DNA from: Talinum fruticosum
Taxonomy: Eukaryota; Streptophyta; Magnoliopsida; Caryophyllales; Talinaceae
Length of the DNA stretch: 64,000 bases
NCBI GenBank assembly: GCA_021018815.1
Contig: JAITYX010000026.1
Coordinates: 620,001 to 684,000, forward strand
Direction of reading: 5' to 3'
Made by a program: the position numbers and the translations under genes. Below are positions 1 to 11,879 of this stretch, one piece after another. The first letter of the stretch is position 1. The number at the start of each line of letters is the position of its first letter. The notes under the pieces were generated by a model that ran no database searches, was not told the DNA's origin, and saw nothing but the letters and a program-made list of their open reading frames with translations.

Positions 1-3000
1 TACTCCAATCTTTTTTCAAAAAGGACTCCAGAATTATGAAGTTCAAGAAGGGTGAGCATGGTCCCATTCATAAGTATGAAAGGATGACCGAGTCCGAGCT
101 AGTTTACAGGAGAAAACCTCCTCCACCTGTTTACAAAAGAAAAGATTTTCAAAAGAAAGAAACACACACTCAATTCTTTAGAAAGAAGCTCGAGAATCAC
201 ACCAAACCCAAAGTCATTAAATTCCGGGTTCCCAAGAGTTTTCTTCCTCGAAAAGGACCATAGTAAAGGGAGTTACTTGGTTCGTAAGAGGAAGTGAGAA
301 AGGTTAGTGTGTGTCGACTTACGAGTAACTTAGAAAAGGTAGAAAGGTCATTGGTACTTAGACAGTGGATGCTCACGCCACATGTCGGGAGATTCAAGAC
401 TCTTTTCGGAGTTAGAAGATCTTAAAGGAGGCAAAGTAACTTTTGGAGATGACAGTAAGGGCCGGATAGTTGGGATTGACAAGATTCGTGAATGAGATAA
501 CCTGGTCGGTGTAGTTTATCTTGTCAAGGGATTAAAATACAATCCGCTTAGCATCTCTCGGTTGTGTGACAAAGGTCAAGAGATTAGATTCACTCGGACC
601 AATTGCTACGTTTTTTATGCAGCTACTAAAGAGACTAAGCTCTCAAGTAAGCGATCGAGTAACACCTATACAATTCCTCTTTCTTATCCAAGTCAGAATT
701 TATCTTGTTTAAAAGCATCATTGCATGGTGATTCTTGGACATGGCATCTTAGATTGGGTTTTGTTAGCATGCACACTATCAAAAAGCTAGCATCTCTTGG
801 TTTAGTTAAGGGTTTGCCTAACTGTGCATTTAAGAAAGATAAAATATATGTAGCATGCACAAAAGGGAAATAAGTCGGATCATCCTTCAAACCTCTCAAA
901 ATTGTTTCCACATCTTGAGTGCTTGATTTGCTTCATATGGATTTATGTGGCGAAATCTTTGTGAAAAGCTTCGAAGGTAAATCATATGTACTTGTGATTG
1001 TTGATGACTTTTCACAATTTACCTGGGTTTGTTTTCTTAAGAACAAGAATGAAGCTTTCAAAGAGTTCGAGTAAGCTCTGCAGAAAAATTCAAGTGGAGT
1101 CTTAAACTCATATTAGAAGAATTCAAGCTGACCATAGAAGGGAGTTAGACTACTTAGAATTTGCAGAGTTTTGCGATAGGAACGGTATCTCGCACAACTT
1201 CTCAGCACCCGAACTCCTCAACGAACGGAGTAGTGGAGACAAAGAACCGAACTCTTGAAAGAAACAGGAAGGACAATGATGATTGAAAATGATCTACCTA
1301 ACTATTTACAGGCTAAGGCAATCAACATAGCAAATTATATACTTAAGAGATGCCTCATTAGACCCATCTTGAAGAAAACTCCCTACGAGCTTTACAAAGG
1401 AAAGAAGCCTAACATTTCATACTTCAAACCCTTTGGATGTAAGTGCTTTGTTCACAATAATGATAAGGATCATCGGACCAAGTTGGATGCTAGGTCGGAT
1501 GAAGATATATTACGGGTTACTCATCTCACGAGTAAAGCTTATCGTGTTTTTAACAAAAGAACTAACAAAGTTGAAGAAAGTATCAACATTGTGTTTGATG
1601 AGATAGATCGGGGAAGAACAAGTGAGTCGACTTTCTAAGATCCGAATCTCGGTGGAGATGAAGATGATCTTACTGAAGTTGAGCTTAGAAAGAGTCGAAG
1701 AAAGCAGCTCAAAATGAGGCAACACGAGAACACTCGAATTAGGCTGAACAAGATCAAAAGCCAGCTCGGAATGTCTGAAGGACCAGCGAATCAGGAGACT
1801 CAGCAAGCTCAAACTATCGAAGATCAGCCAGTTCAAATATGTTTCGAATATGCTTCGAGCCACGAACTCGAGAACATTCAATATGACATTAACAAGTGGG
1901 GTAAGTCTGTCGTTCTTGTTTTCAAAAATCTATGTGCATTCAGTGCTTTCATATCATTAACGGAACCCATAAATGCCTTATATGCCCTAAATGAACCTGA
2001 ATGGGTAGAGGCCATGCTAGAAGAGCTCAATCAATTTGAAAGAAACCAAGTCCGGCCTCTTACCAAACGACCTTTTGACCACCCAATCATAGGAACCAAA
2101 TGGGTTTTCAAAAACAAACTAGATGAGGATGGGTTGGTAGTCAGAAATAAGGCTAGAATTGTGGCTCAAGGTTACAATCAAGAGGAAGGAATTTATTGTG
2201 GGGAAACCTTTACACCTGTTCCTAGGATCGAAGCAATTAGAATCTTATTGGCATTTGCATCTAGCATGAAAATTAAATTGTATCAAATGGATGTTAAATG
2301 TGGTTTTCTGAATGGTTTCATTCAAGAGGAAGTCTATGTTGAGCAACCCCTAGATTTGAAAATTTAGAATTCCCTAATCATGTTTTCAAATTGCAAAAGG
2401 CTTTATATGGTCTTAAACAAGCTACCTGAGCTTGGTATGAAAGACTGAGCGGTTTCTTGGTTGAAAATGATTTCAAAAGAGGTCAGATTGACAAAACTCT
2501 TTTCATAAAAACCAAGGGGAAAGATTTCCTTATTGCTCGGATTTATGTTGATGATATTATTTTGGAGCTACTAATGAAACTATATGCCGAGAGTTTTCTA
2601 AGTTGATGAGACAAGAATTCCAAATGAGTATGATGAGAGAGCTCAATTTTGTTCTTGGTCTACAAATCGGATAAGACAAAGATGGAATCTATGTCCATCA
2701 ATCTAAGTATACAAAGGAGTTGTTGAAGAAGTACAAGCTTCAAGATGTTAAACATGCAACCACACCTATAATTAGCGAGCATAAAACTTAACTCGGACGA
2801 AAAAGATACAGTAGTAGATCAAAAACTTTATAGAGATTTGATTGGAGCTCTATTATATCTCACATCCAATAGGCCAAACATTATGTTTAGTGTATGTCTA
2901 TGTGCGAGATTTCAAGCTAATCCAAAATAATCACATCTCACTTGTGGTGAAGAGGATTTTAAGATATCTTGCAGGGACTCGGAATCTTGGTCTATGGTTT

Positions 3001-3486
3001 TCATGGGACTCGAAGTGACCCTCACTTGGATACTTAGATGTTGACGATGCTGGTTATAAAGTTGATAAAAATAGCACATCAGGAGCATGCAAATTTTGGG
3101 TCAATCCCTCATATCTTAGCACTCAAAGAAACAGAACTTAATTGCTCTATCAACTACTGAAGCTGAGTACATTGCAACTAGAGCTTGCTGTGCTCAAAGT
3201 CTATGGATCAAGCAGCACTTGAAGGATCTTGGACACTCATTCAAATCTATCCCAATCAAGTGTGACAATCAAATTGTAATCAACATCACTAAGAATCCAG
3301 TTCAGCATTCAAAGACAAAGCATAACGAGGTCAGGTACCATTTTCTTAGAGACCATTATGAGAAAGGTGATATTGAACTTGAATTCATTCCTATGAAATT
3401 TCGAGTTAGGCGATATTTTCACTAAGCCACTTAGTGAGGATCATTTCTGTTTTATTAGGATTGCGCTTGGAATGATTAATGCATGA
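1..3486 (+). pseudogene. Copy 1 gag end and pol (PR-IN-RT-RNase H), broken
   Basis: The frame is broken by many stops. The gag tail occupies about 1-330. The protease has WYLDSG with the catalytic DSG triad at 361-369. GAG-pre-integrase lies at about 700-880, with SWTWHLRLG where the family has WHRRLGH, so the second His is lost. The integrase core starts with LHMDL near 930; VDDFSQFTWV and a later VVE-like motif near 1228 follow. Reverse transcriptase runs about 1990-2760, with GTKWVFKNK, QMDVK and an intact YVDD at 2544-2555. RNase H runs about 3030-3430, with the SKTKH region. The family role is cDNA synthesis and integration of the element. Stops at about 871, 1636, 2365 and 2669 make it non-functional. 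Confidence 0.85.
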
Positions 3487-4030
3487 TTATGTGATTTTAT
3501 AAGGAAAGTTTTCTTGCATGATTATGTGTTATATGTTTTTTTTGTCTTAATAACAAATGGTTCAGTTGACCAAGTGAAACTAAGCTATGAGTTATTAGGT
3601 CTTAGAGTGTTACGAGTCACTCGGAAACCACACTCGAGTCGGACTCAATTTTGAGAAAAATGGACATCAAACTTCTAAAATCATCTCTACATGAATGGAG
3701 AATTTCTTAAATATTTTTGTAAACTCTTTCTTGTCTCTCTCTTGCTACCATTCGCATCGATAAGAGAAAACTAGCCGTTGGAAGAAAACTGCTGGAATTC
3801 TAACCGTTGGAGAGCGGAATCGTCACACCTGCCTAAGATGGTCGTTAAAGCTTCGAGTCGGACCGAAGGCTAAAGGTGATTTCTTTCACTATAAATAGCA
3901 CCCCTTTATCTTTATTTCGTTACTTTACTCACACCCTTCTTACTCTTTAAGCATTCTCGCTCTCTCTCGAATTCTAATCGTCGTTACTCCTCTCTCTCAC
4001 TCAAGTCCACTCGATTTCACCAAAAACACC
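3487..4030 (+). other. Spacer between pol and downstream ORF, copy 1
   Basis: Non-coding stretch between the RNase H stop and the next ATG. It holds a pyrimidine-rich tract (about 3905-4010) after a TATA box. The same spacer occurs in copies 2, 4 and 5. It resembles a promoter plus 5' leader for the downstream ORF. Confidence 0.5.
3890..3897 (+). promoter_or_regulatory. TATA box ahead of downstream ORF, copy 1
   Basis: TATAAATA in the context CACTATAAATAGCACCCC, 141 bases before the ATG at 4031. The same box in the same place precedes the downstream ORF of copies 2 and 5. Transcription from it is inferred. Confidence 0.5.
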
Positions 4031-5322
4031 ATGCCTAAAAGCGGTTATGCACAAGATTTTCCGGGGCTGCTACCAAGAAGCCCGACACCAAACTCCTCAA
4101 GAGAGTACCTCTAACGCCAAGAAGGTACCCGAGTCACGTAAAAACTTCGAGTGACTCGGATGAAGACCGAGGCCAGATTACTCGAGTTTTTCTTGATGAG
4201 AACTTTTTTCTTATCACTCTAGCAAAGAGAATTCCAACTCCAAGATTCTCAAAGCTCTTTTTAACATTCTAGAGGGCTACCACGTAGACCTCTTCCCTGC
4301 TATTTTTGAGCAAATTGCTTCGTGCCGGCTCAACCTAAAAATTAGCTCCATTCCCCTTCGGGGCCCTTCGACTATTTTTTCAAACAGTTCAAGATTCCCC
4401 TCCCTTAGATCCAAATACGGTTTCTAAGGCTGCCATAGTGGTAGGCAAGAAGGAGCTTTTAGGCTACGGATATCGGGAAGTCAAGCGTGGTGTTTGGGCC
4501 CACGGTCCGAGTTGAAACCCCCTTCGGCCCCTCCCTCTCGGACTCGGATTCCTTTACCACTCCCTCCTCCATCAGGTGGTCCCTCTACTTCTTAACCACT
4601 TCCTGCAACGTCTAATGCTATCTCTGTCGTTTTGGTAGACAAACTCTCTACTGTCTCCGAAGAACTTCGAGGCACCCTCCGCTCTCTAAAGACCGACCAT
4701 CAAAGCCCGGTGATCAACCGAGAAGACAACCCGAGTCTCGGATTCGGGAGCACCAGGATATGTTGATCGAGATGAAGGGCATCATCAAGGAGCAGCACGA
4801 GTAGCTCCAACTCCTGCAAGAATGCCGATCCGAGGCTACCCAGGACCTAGAAAGTTCGAGACACTTTTGAGGAGTCCTCTAGCCCGACCAATTCTTTCTC
4901 AGCTGAGGTTGAAGAAGAAGGTGCAGCTGAAGCACCTCAGCTCGAGAAGGAGAAGGAATAATGGAAGGAAGAGGAGAAGGAGGAAGAGGAGAAAGAGAAT
5001 AGAGGAGGCCGCTAAACCTAAGGGACAACGTGTTGCGGCCCCGAACCGGAGCCGATCGGCTCATATGAAGATCCGAGTGGGTCGAAAGACGCTGGGGACA
5101 TTGGTCGAGTCCACGGTTGTTAAGTTAGAAGCACCTCCCTCTATTGTCTTTTAGGAGGATGAGCCCGAGAATGATATGGTCGTGGGTCAAACAACCAAAA
5201 TGAAGCCACTTACGGATATCCCTGTGTCTGCTGCGGCCATGATCCTCAACTTCATCTCAAGCCTACCAGCACAGGCGCATCTGCTCGTCCCTCAACCTCC
5301 CGACAGCAAGCCCCCTTCTTAG
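4031..5322 (+). pseudogene. Extra ORF downstream of pol, copy 1, broken
   Basis: The start MPKSG aligns with MPNQGS of copy 2 and MPKRGS of copy 4, which fixes the ATG. A stop follows after about 27 codons. Comparison with copy 4 suggests the conserved LDDKF...FSW...NYLCF block has been deleted, since the sequence passes from the N-terminus to a serine/aspartate-rich part near 4140. The VVGKKELLGYGYR motif survives near 4440-4480. A Glu/Lys/Arg-rich segment at about 4910-5010 and a Ser/Pro-rich tail follow. The function is unknown. By position it could be the env-like or additional ORF known in Sireviruses, but no signal peptide or clear membrane segment is visible. Confidence 0.6.
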
Positions 5323-5766
5323 TCTGTTTTTTTTTTTTTCTAACATCAAGTGTACTTCCTTGATATTTTCTTCCCTCTTTTTGATGAAATGCAAGGGGGA
5401 GAAATATAGAAATTTGATATTGTTATGTCTAGGGGAGCTCTCTCTCTTTATTTTATTTTAGCAAATGAATGAATGAATTTCTTTTACGAACGAGACTTAT
5501 CTATGAGTTACTTCTTTCCGAGTTAGATGTCTCTTACTATTTTTTACGCTCCGATATTAATCTGTTCATCTCTTTGCTCTAAAGTGTTATCCACATAACG
5601 AGTTATGAGTGATGATAGCATCCGTAATGCATTTTATAAGTATGGAATATTTCTCAATTATTACTTCTCATTTTGAGATGTTACGCTTAGTAAAAATGAA
5701 AACTCATGTTTTGCAAATAACAAGTTTCTATATGAGGATTGAATGCCTTTCATCAAAAGGGGAGAT
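5323..5766 (+). other. 3' untranslated part and polypurine tract, copy 1
   Basis: Mostly T-rich, non-coding. It ends in the polypurine tract AAAAGGGGAGAT at 5755-5766, immediately before the LTR start TGAAG. The tract primes plus-strand DNA synthesis in LTR elements and fixes the LTR boundary. The preceding TTTCATC is also shared with the other copies. Confidence 0.75.
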
Positions 5767-7666
5767 TGAAGACTCGGATTCTAACTCTCGGTCATTCTAG
5801 ATACCACATGTAGATTTAGATATAAATCTTGTCTCTTCTATGTTTTGATTTCAAATCATTTTGAGTGTTATAAAAACTTTTGTATAAGTTTTCATTCGTT
5901 TCGATCGAATCGGAAAACACATCATTGTATATCTTGTACGGTGATGTTTCGACTCACTCGGACATCACTTTGAACTATCGCATGTTCAAATAAATTTCTC
6001 TCACTCTTTTTACGTGTTACGATTGTATATTTCAACACAAAGTGAATTACAATGTTAATTCCTTTTTCTATGTCAGTTTGTTTGTTTGAGAGTTATTTGT
6101 CCAAATCAAGCTGTTATACTCGATGATTCTATTCTATTGACTTATCATCCTTAGGATTGACTCCGATTAAATTTGAGTATATTAAATATTAAACTCGAAA
6201 AATTCCACTCTTCTAGGCCAAAGATAACTATGAATTTAATTATCTTAATTTACTTATTATCTCTGCCTAATTTTGGACCAAAGTATTTTATAATTTGAGA
6301 ACCAAAGTGGTTTACTTTTGTAGGTTATTCAAACGAGGTCAACTCATTTTTGAAATACAAAACTAGTCGGCTTCTAGCCGTCAATCTCCAACAGACAAGC
6401 TTTATCTACTTCTAAACAGGGCTCGAGACATCTGTGCTAGGGTTGTTTGTTTCCAAAACTGAAAAACAGGGCTCAACGGTGGTTTCCACCTTGCTTTTCA
6501 AACATCACCAGTTGACTGGAACACCTTTTGGAGCCAAGAGCCGTTGCACAACGTTCACATCCCAACCGATCTTTTCTAAGTGACTCAAAAGAGCCGTTAT
6601 AATGGTCGATAAACACTTCGTTAAGAACCAAGACACAACGATCCACGCTGCTTGGTCATCTATAAATAAAAGTCTCTTTACAAGATTAGAAGATTGTTGA
6701 ACATAATTTCAAAACACATTACTTAAGCAAACGTCATTGTTTTCATACTCAATCTTCTGTTTACAACTCCTAGCTTGTAATTAATATTTTCCGAGTTGTA
6801 AAGTCTTGTAATCAATTACATACTTCTCTTACTTTACGAGTAAGGTCCCTTCACTGAGCTGTAAGGGTTAACTTAGCTCAATTATCCTTGATTGTAAGGG
6901 TTATCTCGGTTCGGAAGTACTAGATCGGATAAGGGAACTTCGAGTCTAGGAAAACATTGTAAGGAATTGTCTAAGGGAGCAATTCGGTTAAGTCGATCCA
7001 CCGGGAGGGTTTCGTTGCTCTTGTTAAAGACTTATGATCAACTCTTTGCGCATTCTAGGCTTTCATGGCTCTATTGACTCAGCCTCGGAGCTCGACTTAG
7101 AAGCGGATTGATCGAGTCAAGCCCCGGTAAACGAGCTGAAAAATGTCATCAAATAACAGTAAGACCTAATCCGCTTGATATTCTAACCGAAAATGAATTA
7201 CTCGCATTAATTCCACTTTCTATGTCGGTTTATTTATTGAGAATTATTTACTTTATCGAGTTTGAATATTATGATAATTTATTCTTTCTAACTTGATCAT
7301 TTTAATGATTGACTCAAGATGAAATTTGAACCTAATGAATATTAGACTCGGAAAATTCCATTCTTTTAGGTTAAAGATAATTAAGTGCTTAACTATTTTT
7401 AATTAATTATTATCTTTACCTAATCTTGGACAAAAGTATTTTTATACTTTGAGTAGCACTTTGATTTGATTTTGTAGGTTGATTAAATAAGCCTAATCTA
7501 TTTTTGAAAACCAAAAGTAGCTAGGTTCTCGCCGTTAAAGAGCAACGAGACGAGAATCTGTTTCTAAGTCAATTTTGTGCAAAACAATTTGTAATTTCTA
7601 AAATTTCTTCCATCACCCTATTCACCCCCTCTAGGGTGACATAATCTCTCTAAGAGCTAACCTTCA
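5767..7666 (+). repeat. LTR of copia family, chimeric
   Basis: Begins TGAAGACTC after the polypurine tract and ends ACCTTCA before the primer site. At about 1900 bp it is longer than sister LTRs. LTR sequence runs to about 7024, with TATAAATA at 6661-6668, and is followed by roughly 150 bp not seen in the other LTRs. LTR-internal sequence then restarts near 7185 and jumps near 7548 to the LTR end. It is therefore at least two LTR pieces joined. The U5 end carries the inverted repeat TCACCCTA/TAGGGTGA (7613-7620 and 7632-7639). Confidence 0.75.
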
Positions 7667-7667
7667 A

Positions 7668-7680
7668 TTAGTATTAGAGC
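7668..7680 (+). other. Primer-binding site (initiator-Met type)
   Basis: TTAGTATTAGAGC lies directly after the LTR end. It matches the plant initiator-Met type site TTGGTATCAGAGC except for two changes. It starts minus-strand synthesis in this family. Confidence 0.65.
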
Positions 7681-7725
7681 CTACCCTTACAAGACGATCT
7701 CACAATCCAAAGGTCTAAAGATCGG

Positions 7726-7948
7726 ATGGCTCATAACAATGGAGAGTTCGATGAAGGAAGATCTATCAACAAACCACCAAAATTCAAGGGATCAAACTTT
7801 GCACACTAGAAGAAGACAATGGAGTGATTTCTCCTGGATCATGATGAGGATGTTTGGAACATCATCAAACATGGCGACTACATTCCTACAAAGATGGAAA
7901 GAGCAAGAGTTATGCCCAAAGAAAAGCCGAGTACACTACTAAAGAGAG
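7726..7948 (+). pseudogene. Copia gag N-terminal stub
   Basis: ATG at 7726 begins MAHNNGEFDEGRS, matching the gag starts of copies 2, 3 and 5. The segment covers about 74 codons of the UBN2-type gag N-terminus, including KFKGSNFAH and DEDVWNIIKHGDYIP. Two tryptophan codons have become stops (TAG and TGA). The gene is cut off at 7949, where an LTR begins. Gag forms the virus-like particle in intact elements; this stub can make nothing. Confidence 0.8.
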
Positions 7949-8539
7949 TGAAGACTCGGGTACAACTCTCTCTCACTTAGGGTTTTGATTCTATGTCATT
8001 GTGAGCCTTTTTGAAACTTCTATCTAAGTTTTCATTTTTTTCGACCCACTCGGAAAGCACGTTCTTGCATATCTCTTATAAGCTGTGTTTCGACCCACTC
8101 AAAGATCACTCGGAACTATCGAATGAAGAAATATTTTCTCTAACTTACTTATTCTAGCACTAACTTCATGCTTCAAGTTAAAATGAATTACAACGTTAAT
8201 TTTATGTTTTAAGTCAGTTGATTTCTAGAGAATTATTTGTTGAATCGAGTTCATGTATCCTAATATTTTATTCTTTACGAACATAATGGATATTAAACTC
8301 ATAAAATTCCACTCTTTTAGGCAAAAGATAATTACGTGCTTAATTACTCTAATTTAATTATCTATGCCAAATCTTGGACCAAAGTATTTTTATACTTTGA
8401 GTACTAATGTGTTATGCTTTTTTAGGTCATTCAAACAAGCCTAATGTATTTTTGAAATACAAAAGCAACCGAGTTTCTAACCGTTAAACACTAGTAGACG
8501 AGAGATTTAACCATTTCTAGACATGGCCCTAGACACCGT
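7949..8539 (+). repeat. Truncated copia LTR
   Basis: Starts TGAAGACTCGGG and follows the family LTR for about 590 bp to GACACC. A second LTR start follows without any spacer. It lacks the promoter and U5 half. Confidence 0.8.
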
Positions 8540-10021
8540 TGAAGACTCACTTTTTAACTCTAGGTCATTCTAAGTATTACATGAAGACTCGAGGTCTAAA
8601 TCCTATCTCTCCTAAGTTTTGACTCCAAGTCATTCTAAGCACCATAAAAGCTGTTGTCTAAGTTTTCATTCCGTTACGACTTACTCAAAAGCGCCTTATT
8701 ACATATGTCCTACACTGATGTTTCTGAATCACTCGGACATCCTTCAGAACTATCGAATGCTCAAATAATTTCTTTAACACTCTTATTCCGAGTATCGACT
8801 ATATACTTCAACGCAAAGAGAATTACGAGCGTTTTTCCTTATTCTAAGTCAGTTTATTTCCTTGAGAATTATTTGACAAGTCCAAGTTGTTATACTCGAT
8901 ATTTTACTCTCTCTACATGATCATTCTTAGGATTGACTAAGATGGAATTTGAGTATAATGAATATTAGACTCAGAAAATTCCATTCTTCTAGGCCATAGA
9001 TAATTAAGCATTCAATTATTCTAATTTAATTGTTATCTATGTCTAATCTTGGACCAAAGTATTTTATACTTTGAGAACAAATATGGTTTGCTTTTATAGG
9101 TTATTCAAACGAGGCTAACATACTTTTGAAATACAAAAGCAACTAGCTTCTAGCCGTTAATCACCAGCGAGATAAGTTTTAGCTACTTCTAGACATGGTG
9201 CGAGACACCATGTCGGGGTTGTCTGTTTCCAAAACTAGAAAACTCTAACTCTGGGCTTAACGATTGTTTCCACCACAACTTTCATCCACCACAAAGTGAT
9301 TGGACAATCTTTTGGAGCCAATAGTCATTGCACAATGTCCACATCCCAACGAATCTTTTGTGTGTGACTTAGAAGAGGCTATTACTAACGGCTAGTGAAG
9401 ATTTCTATCCGGAACCAAGACTTCCCTGTCACTCTGCTCGGTTGGATATAAATAGAAGCCACTTCATAAGACTAGAAGATTGGTGAATAGATTGCTGAAC
9501 ACATTGCTTGAATGAAATTTATTATTCTTACTCAATCCTCTATTTACAACTCCAAGTCCGTATTTAATATTTTCCGAGTTGTAAAGAAAGTCTTGAAATC
9601 GGTTACATTCTTTTCTTACATTCTAAGTAAGGTCCCTTGACTGATCCGTAAGGGTTAACTTAGCTCGGTTGTCCCTAATTGTAAAAGTTACCTCAATCGG
9701 GATGTACTAGATCGGATAAGGGAACTTCTAAGTTTAGGAAAACATTGTTAGGAATTATTTAAGGGAGCAATTCTGGTTGAGTTAGTCCTTGTATTTATTG
9801 GATTAAAAATAGTGGATTTAACTTGGTCCTTGGATTAGCACTCGTCCATGGTTTTTGGCCTCGGGAGGGTTTCCACTTAAATCGTGTTATTATTTTTCCG
9901 AGTCTAATCTAAATTCGAATCTGTCTGTTTAGTTGAATTCTTGAAAAAATTGTTTAATTTTCTTTATCACCCTATTCACCTCCCTCTATGGTGACTTAGA
10001 ATCTCCACAAACAAACCTTCA
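8540..10021 (+). repeat. 5' LTR of copy 2
   Basis: 1482 bp, from TGAAGACTC to ACCTTCA. It carries TATAAATA at 9447-9454, within a region conserved in sister LTRs, followed by the conserved AGACTAGAAGATTG stretch. This makes a plausible U3-R boundary. Near the 3' end is the CACCCTATTCACC motif shared by the family. Confidence 0.85.
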
Positions 10022-10022
10022 A

Positions 10023-10034
10023 TTGGTATCGAGC
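10023..10034 (+). other. Primer-binding site of copy 2
   Basis: TTGGTATCGAGC begins two bases after the LTR end. It matches the initiator-Met type primer site apart from one deleted base. Confidence 0.75.
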
Positions 10035-10079
10035 CTAGCCTTTCAAGAGGATCTAACCATCCAAAGGTATAAAGATCAA

Positions 10080-11879
10080 ATGGCTCGAGAATAATGGAGA
10101 GTTTGATGAAGGAAGATCATCCACCGGACCACCAAAGTTCAAAGGGTCAAACTTTGCCCATTGGAAGAAGATGATGGTGTGTTTCCCGATCGAGAACGAT
10201 GAAAATGTTTAGAACATCATCCAAGCAGTAAACTTCATTCTAATGAAGACGAAGAATGGAACTACTTTGCCAAAAGCCAAATCGACTTCACCACTTAAGA
10301 GACCGATAAGTTCAAAAAGAACTTCAAAGCTATGAAGAAATTGATGTGTGCCATTAGCATCGAAGAATACAACAGAGTCTCTGCTCGTGACACAACCAAA
10401 GAGGTGTGCGACACTCTTGTCAACACCTACGAAGGAACAAGCCAAGTGAAGCGGGCAAAGATAAGTCAATATCTTCATAAGTATGAGTTGGTTAAGATAA
10501 AACTAGAAGAAAACATCACTCGGATGTATGTTACTGTTTACATAGATTACCAATAATCTCAAATCTCCGGTAGAAAGACTTCTCATGAAGAAACATCCGA
10601 GAAAGATTCTGAGAAGTCTAGCAAAGAAGAGATCGGGTCCCAAAGTGACAGCCATTGAAGAAGCTTAGAACCTCTCTAAACTAAGGCCGAGACGAGCTTA
10701 TCGAGAAGTTACTTGCCCACGAGATTCATCTTGAAGAAGAGGACGCAGAGGTCAGCACCAAAAAGAATATTGTGGTGAAGGCCTCGAAAGCGGACGTGAA
10801 AGTCCGAGCTCCTTAGAATCGGAAGAGGACCCTATGGCACTCATAGCCCGCGGCTTCAAGAGAATGATGAAATATAAGAAGTGCAAAAAAAGGCCAAAGG
10901 ATGAGTTCTACAAGAAAGATAAGAAGGATAGAAAAGGTAAATATTCTTCTCCTTCAAAGTTATCTTTATCTAAGAACTCGGTTGCTATGAATGTGGCGGG
11001 AAGGAGCACATAGTAAGAGATTGTCCCAAGAGAAAGAAGGACAGAAAGAAAAAGGCTATGATGACTACCTGGAGTGATGACAACTCATTTGAAGAAGACG
11101 ACTTAGATGACTCAAAGTCTTTTATGGCACTCACGGACTCGGAAGCCGAATCTCAATCGGGCAACGAGGACTCGGATATTGATGAGGTAATTTAATACTT
11201 TCTCAAATTTTTAAAAGTTGATCTAGCACGATATATTTTTACTTTGGAAGAAAAGTCAAATTCTAACTCGTTCCAGTTCAAAGAACAACTTGAGTCTCTT
11301 ATCGATGAGAGCAATGCTTTGAAAAATAAATTGGATAAACCGAGACAAAATGCGAAAGAACTTAACACCGAGTACTCAAGTAAATGAGTACCTAAAAACA
11401 AAGCGCAATGAGTCTCAAGAGCTTATTCTGAAATTCACTCAAGGTAAGAAAAACCTTCATATGTTATTAGGCTCTCAATGTTTCTAGAAAGAAGGACTTG
11501 GTTTCAATGAAGAAAAGAAATCAAAATCCTATTCTAATCTTTTCAAAACTAATTCCGAATTCTAAAGTTCAGGAAGGCTGAGCATGGTCCCATTCATATA
11601 AATGAATAGAGGACTAAGCCCAGCACCAGTTTACGAGAAAAAGCTTTCTCTTCTTGTTTACAAAAGAAAAGATTTTAAAAAGAATGAGACAAAAGACTCG
11701 GTTTTCTCGAAGGAAGACTCGGAATCAGCCCGGACCCAAAATTATTCAAATATCGGTTCCCAAAAGTTCTCTTCCTTAGAAAAGGACCATAATAAAGGGA
11801 GTTACTAGGTTCGTAAAAGGAAGTGAGAAGGGTTAGTTTTTTCTGTCTTGTAGATAACTCGGAAGAAGAATAAAGGTCA
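10080..11879 (+). pseudogene. Copy 2 gag, broken
   Basis: The ATG at 10080 follows the primer site and reads MAR before a frameshift. The N-terminal KFKGSNFAHWKKMM motif is visible with its Trp intact. The UBN2-type core (about 10330-10560) has AKEVCDTLVNTYEG-like sequence; the copy's own reading is TTKEVCDTLVNTYEG. The zinc knuckle CYECGGKEHIVRDC lies at 10983-11024 with all four ligands, the best preserved in the window. An acidic stretch follows, then a coiled-coil-like region with YIFTLEEKSNSNS (about 11190-11400) and a basic tail. The role is the particle and nucleocapsid protein. Several stops and frameshifts break it. Confidence 0.8.

Larger units (their letters stand above)
1..7666 (+). 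mobile_element. Copia (Sirevirus-like) copy 1, 5' end outside window
   Basis: Decayed Ty1/copia element read left to right: end of gag, protease, GAG-pre-integrase, integrase, reverse transcriptase, RNase H (stop at 3484-3486), a spacer with a TATA box, an extra ORF, a polypurine tract and a 3' LTR. Domain order with integrase before reverse transcriptase is diagnostic of copia. The polypurine tract sequence, large gag and ORF downstream of pol suggest the Sirevirus (SIRE) lineage. The 5' LTR and most of gag lie before position 1. Every domain is broken by stops or frameshifts, so this is a dead copy. The lineage call rests on layout and motifs only. Confidence 0.85.
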
